Shown piece by piece: positions 59,637 to 64,000 of a DNA stretch of 64,000 bases. Within the stretch, counting starts at the first letter, position 1. Each line of letters opens with the position of its first letter. Source of the DNA: Schoenoplectus triqueter (lineage: Eukaryota; Streptophyta; Magnoliopsida; Poales; Cyperaceae); contig CAXKVV010000334.1 of the NCBI GenBank assembly GCA_964058805.1, positions 1 through 64,000 on the forward strand, read 5' to 3'. The notes beneath the pieces are model-generated. The model saw only the letters and a list, made by a program, of their open reading frames with translations. It was not told the origin of the DNA and ran no database searches. A program made the position numbers and the translations under genes.

Positions 59637-60490
59637 TATACTTCTCAGAAAATATATTTATGTTTTTAGCAAGGTGTTTGTGCCTTAGTTAACCTCATGT
59701 TAATAATGTCAATATCTTCAAAAGATGTATTTTTGCTTATGTAATGGAACTTTAAGTTAATTTTTTTTAATAACAATTCAGAAACGGGAAGAAAGTTTTG
59801 AGGGATTAATTCTACAAAACAAAATGCTATACGCAGCTTGTCCTCTTAATCCATGAATATATAATCCCTATATTTATGCAGATGTAGAAACGGTCTTATA
59901 TATTGGCTGTAATAGTTTACGACTTTGTTGGAAATTATGTGCTCTATGATGACCCTCTCTTGGAATAAGTCATTGAATAACAGACCTATTAATGTTTTTC
60001 AAAGTTCATCGTATACAAAATTTCGATCTGTTGAAATACTTGCCAATTGAGGAAAAGAATTGACACATTCTCCTTTGAATACTTTCCGGTTGAATTAAAA
60101 ACTGTAACCCTTACCCATTATTTATATTTATTTACACGAACATAAATAGCATTTATTTATCATCAAGTCATCAATCCAATATATGATTTACATTCGCTGC
60201 CATAGATAAAAGTATGATACTGTTGTCATACTTTCTTTATGTCTATAGTTTGTGGGACCCATTTATTAATAACACTACCCCTGAGTCTAATTATAATTAT
60301 TTAAATCAATCTGACGGTCGAGATTTGCTATCATATAGTTCTCTATCATGGAAACATATATATTCAAGCCAGTCTAGATCAAAGACTGTACAATTCTAAC
60401 GTGATTATTTGAATAACTAATGAAGTTTTTTTTAAGTAACAGTAATTATCTGGTTTTATTTCTTCTCAAAAGCATCATACAATATTTTAT
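59637..60490. other. Intergenic DNA
   Basis: No supported feature; short open frames lack domain similarity. Confidence 0.45.
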
Positions 60491-60495
60491 ATGAC

Positions 60496-60940
60496 CAGGG
60501 GCGGACCCAATATAATCCAGGGGGGGCACGTGCCCCCCTGGATTTTGAAAAATAATGTTTTTCAGTAATGTTTTTGGTAATTGACCCCCCTGGAAATTTT
60601 TTTTGCCCCCCCCCCCTTAATTGTCTGGTTATTTTTATTGAGAAAAAATATTTAATACCGTGCATAATGAAATAATTATGCAAAGATATCAAAATATAAA
60701 GTTACTTAGTCGAAAACTTTGTTCATCAACTTGATTATCTATTATTTGAGCTTTATTTTATTATTATTTTAATATATAAAATATTATTATTTAATAAAAA
60801 AAATTATTAGTTAAGTATATATATTAAATTATTAATTTTTTTATTTAGTACCCGATTAGTTAATGGGTTTGAACCCGATAAGCCATTACAATCCGATAAT
60901 TGCCCCCCCCCCCCCTAATCAAAATCCTAGATCACTGTAT
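60496..60940. mobile_element. hAT-like element with CAGGGGCGGA end
   Basis: CAGGGGCGGACCCAATATAA is a common hAT-type terminus in plants. An adjacent palindrome GGGGGGCACGTGCCCCCC and long C runs (60605-60616, 60902-60915) are present. The right end is not well defined. Confidence 0.45.
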
Positions 60941-61441
60941 AAGACCAATCAAATATTATGCTCAGTTGTACAAAAGAAAAAAAATAAAAGGCTAAAGTTG
61001 CTATATATATACAAAAGCAACATAGCTAATTCAAATAACAACAAATACTTGGATACTTTGGACTAAATAACAGAACTAAGTCAAACAAGAAAACAACATC
61101 AAACTAATAGAACTATGATCACTGACTTTTGATAGCCATCCTTTGAAACAAATGCAACCACATTAGTCAACGCAGTTAGTGTCAATGACCTCCTAAGATC
61201 ACCCTCCCACTAATCAATCTAGAAGATCAATATCGCTATCTGCCACGAAAGCATCCGAGTCACTATCAGAAACCACCATGAAGTTGCTAGCTACTAATTT
61301 GTTTTATAAAAGTGATTGCATTTTAAGTGTTTCAATCATATCGATCAACTCACGTTCAATATTAAAGGCACCATCAATCAGACAATCAGCACTGTATTAA
61401 TTGAATGGTTCATATTTCTTTTTTTTTCCTTGGTTAAAAGG

Positions 61442-61871
61442 AGGGGCGGATGAAGAATTTTGGTAGGGAGCTCAGTTATCGAATTGTAATAGTCTATCGG
61501 ATTCAAATTCATTAACTAATCGGATACTAAATAAATAATAATAATTTAACATGTGTTCTTATCTAATAAAAAATATATAAAAGTAATATCTTTTTATATA
61601 TTAAAAATAAAAATAAAAAACTCAAAATAATAGATAATCATGTTGATGACAAATACATTTCTCTATGGGACTTCAAATTTTATAATATTTGCATAATTAT
61701 TTAATTATTCATGTTATTAAAAAAAATCTCAATGAAAAGTAATTAGAAAATTCAAGAGGGTCAAAAATTAGATCCAGAAGGGGTCAAATTAACAAAATAT
61801 TAACTTAAAGTACTATTTTTTAAATTTTAGGGGGTCAGTTGATCCCCTAGTTCTTACTGGATCCACCACTG
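61442..61871. mobile_element. hAT-like MITE
   Basis: The left end GGAGGGGCGGATGAAG and right end CTGGATCCACCACTG (reverse complement CAGTGGTGGATCCAG) resemble the termini of the neighbouring element. The TSD is unclear. Confidence 0.45.
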
Positions 61872-62616
61872 ATTAAAAGTATGTTTTTCGTACCTAAAGT
61901 TCTGTTATGTTTTAATTATAAGAAAATTTATTTTCTTATTTTTTAAAAATATTTTTTTATTTATGAGTAAATAATTATAAAGATAATTTTAAGAATAAAT
62001 AAGATTTACAATGGCAATTTTCGTAATTAGAACTTTGTAGGGCAATTTTATAAATTTCAAACTTTGTAGTGGCAAATAAATATATTTTTCCTAAAAATTT
62101 ATATGTCAAATAAATTAAACGTCAACTATTATTAAATTTTATTATAAAAAACTAGAATTATACTATCTTATTCAGAAAAAAATTATTACATTTTATATAC
62201 TAACTTAGATATAAATTATATCTAACTGAAATATATTATTTTTATAATAAAATTAACATTAAATATAATTATTTTATAAAATAAAATTATATATCAAATA
62301 CTTAAATATCAACTATTATTAAGTTTTATATAAAAAAAACTACATATTATACGACCTTACTCATAAAAGAAATCTATTATATATTGTACGTCATCTTTAA
62401 CTAAATAATAAATTAAATGTATTTAAAAATTTAAGCATCATTGGATTAATTTAGATATAAATTATATTTAAATAAATTATATCATTTAGTTATAATAAAA
62501 TTACTATTAGATATAAATATTTTAGAATTAAGAGGATCCGCATAATAAACTAGTCAGATAAAACCTACCTCCAGAAGATCTTGTATAAGTTATTATTTAT
62601 GAATAGTAGCTGGATC
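61872..62616. repeat. AT-rich DNA including a repeat related to 1190-1700
   Basis: Positions 62095-62540 carry units with CAACTATTATTAAGTTTTAT as at 1190-1700. Upstream of 62095 nothing is recognised. From 62560 the DNA is promoter-proximal to GRP gene 4. Confidence 0.5.
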
Positions 62617-62624
62617 TATAAATA
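62617..62624 (+). promoter_or_regulatory. TATA box of GRP gene 4
   Basis: TATAAATA followed by GGGATC, 102 bp before the start codon. Confidence 0.7.
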
Positions 62625-62725
62625 GGGATCGAGTGTAACCCCTTGCTCTCATCACCAATTAAACAACTTAATTAATACTACATCTCTTAGTTTGAACTTT
62701 CAAGTCTAAAAAAAAGGCTTCTCAC

Positions 62726-63117
62726 ATGGCTTCCAAAAAGACCATGGTTCTTGCTTTATTTTTTATTGCAGCTCTCCTCATGATGTCTCACGAAGCCACC
62801 GCTGCCAGAGAACTTGGTTAGTGCGTATGCATGCTTCACTTAAAGTAGTAGTGCCTTTCAAGTTCATTGGATTCATGCACTTCATTACTTTATAAAATTT
62901 ACCAGAGCTTTTGTTTTGTAACTAAAATGCAGAAGCTACAGAGGATGGCAATGTCAACACAGATGGTCGTGGTGGTTACAACAGCGTCGGTACGGATGGT
63001 CGCGGTGGATATAACAGCGTCGGTACGGATGGTCGTAGTGGATATAACAGCGTCGGTACGGATGGTCGTAGTGGATATAACAGCGTCGGTACGGATGGTC
63101 GTGGTGGATATAATTGA
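62726..63117 (+). CDS. Secreted peptide precursor with five 11-residue repeats (two exons)
   Basis: Exons are 62726-62816 and 62933-63117 with a GT-AG, phase-1 intron, giving 91 residues. Residues 1-27 (MASKKTMVLALFFIAALLMM...) are a signal peptide ending near ATAARE. After the spacer EATEDGNVN come four copies of TDGRGGYNSVG (two have RSGY) and a final TDGRGGYN before the stop. There is no Cys. The DNA unit is 33 bp and nearly identical between copies. The exon structure and the GRGGYN phrase tie it to the GRP family, but the usual Cys module is missing. A regular repeat behind a signal peptide is the layout of multi-copy peptide precursors, so five short peptides could be released. Alternatively it is a small structural wall protein. 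The coding frame is short and spliced, so automated prediction could easily miss it. AATAAA lies at 63262. Confidence 0.82.
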
Positions 63118-64000
63118 CAGCATCATCAGCTCATAAATGAAATCCATTGATGATATGCCAGAGGTTAATATATATGTATATATGTGCGCGCACGTGTGCT
63201 AGTTGTTGTTTCGTAATATATATATATATATATATATATATATGCTCGGTGGTGAATTATAAATAAATGCTTGAGATATAAATAAGGAGCTAGGAAGTAT
63301 GTGGATGTGTGCGTGCATCGATTTTCTTCCTCTACTGTACTGGTGTGCATGATTGGTGTTTGATTATGAATATTTGACCTACGTACTGTGTGTTATACTG
63401 TTATGTGCATGTTATGGTGATTTTCTTTTTCTTGTTGCTTAAAAAAATCATTAAACGAAGTTCCAAATTTTGTCATCCTGTTGTATAGCATGTCTGTAGG
63501 TATGCACATGTCATTCCCCTACTGGTATTCTTCTCAGTTTAGAAGAGAGAAGAAGATCCAGCTTGCAGGAAATTCTTTATTTCATAAATCATGTGAGCTG
63601 AATAACAAATAAGTACATACATGAATTAGACACTTGAAGTGAAATTCTCTGCATTTTTACCAATTACTACCTGCCTTTTCACTCAATTTCCTCTGTGTGA
63701 ACACTAACACTGTAACAGACAAAACATAAATCTGATAACTGTCATCTAAATACCATTCATTGTACAGAAGTATGAATCCCAAATAAAATCAGAGAAATGA
63801 TCAAGTATCAACATAATAATAAGGGTGGGATCCCTTGATAAATGTCATTAAGTTTTAAATATCACTTTATAGTTCTAATTTAATTTAATGTCATTTCAAA
63901 CTCAATTATTTTTTAATTTTGTCATTTCAATACAAATACAACATAATTATAATATAAAAAATATAATAATTTGGTCTTTGTATTTTTATATTAGAATTGT
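63118..64000. other. 3' flank of GRP gene 4 and AT-rich DNA
   Basis: AATAAA at 63262-63267 and a (TA)n run at 63216-63242. The segment starting GGTGGGATCCCTTGATAAAT near 63825 resembles the left end of a family IV MITE that continues past the window. No other gene is recognised. Confidence 0.5.

Noticed and set aside
62976..63110. 33-bp regular repeats resembling a CRISPR array
   Set aside because: The repeats are directly adjacent without spacers, in frame within a plant exon.
62867..63147. Val/Thr/Arg-rich open frames on both strands over gene 4
   Set aside because: Shadows of the 33-bp repeat; the frame joined to the signal-peptide exon gives the consistent protein.

Overview
This is an AT-rich, gene-poor nuclear window from a plant, most likely a eudicot. 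The evidence is GT-AG introns with phase-1 junctions after a signal-peptide exon, TATAAATA boxes about 100 bp upstream of the start codons, small secreted glycine-rich proteins, and a dense mix of CACTA, hAT, Mutator-like, Helitron, LINE and Copia remnants. I could not identify the species.

Only four intact-looking host genes are supported. All four are two-exon genes for small secreted proteins of the glycine-rich protein (GRP) type: (1) 10877-11391, GYGGYPGGGYGR-type repeats followed by one Cys-rich C-terminal module; (2) 32387-33154 and (3) 49343-50122, duplicate genes in which a Cys/His module (core CHHWCHGHCCTP) is repeated four times; (4) 62726-63117, a precursor-like protein whose mature part is almost entirely an 11-residue repeat (TDGRGGYNSVG) with no cysteine. 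All share a signal-peptide exon and a phase-1 intron, so the same framework seems to carry different, separately amplified modules.

Genes 2 and 3 lie in a direct segmental duplication (copy A about 27.2-36.65 kb, copy B about 45.0-52.0 kb). Comparing the copies gives true empty sites for insertions made after the duplication. In copy A these are a CACTA element carrying fragments of a host FtsH-like (M41-related) gene and a 390-bp Helitron. In copy B there is an hAT-like MITE. Promoter, exon 1 and intron of the two genes look identical while the flanks have diverged, and two coding units are in swapped order.

Layout: 1-0.2 kb CACTA end; 2.77-5.74 kb left arm of a large inverted repeat; 6.61-8.97 kb internally deleted hAT element with its TSD; 9.95-10.28 kb Mutator-like MITE with 9-bp TSD; GRP gene 1; 11.73-12.93 and 14.04-16.92 kb CACTA elements (the second has a captured Gly-rich gene fragment); 17.28-21.21 kb right arm of the inverted repeat, invaded by palindromic MITEs; 21.2-23.0 kb nested CACTA elements with a G-rich minisatellite; 23.6-24.76 kb LTR-like remnant; 26.0-27.2 kb CACTA end plus MITEs; duplication copy A; 36.7-44.97 kb LINE tail, hAT MITEs and palindromic MITEs; duplication copy B; 52-55.7 kb decayed minus-strand gene with one SEC20-like exon and, at 54.41-55.03 kb, four short hairpins that covary in every helix; 55.95-56.55 kb Copia RNase H and LTR fragment; 57.2-59.6 kb a cluster of (TA)n-flanked palindromic MITEs; 60.5-61.9 kb hAT-like ends; GRP gene 4 near the right end.

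The two observations most likely to be new are the covarying hairpin family (a candidate structured RNA) and the modular, repeat-amplified secreted peptide genes. All comparisons were made by eye; no alignment or database search was run.
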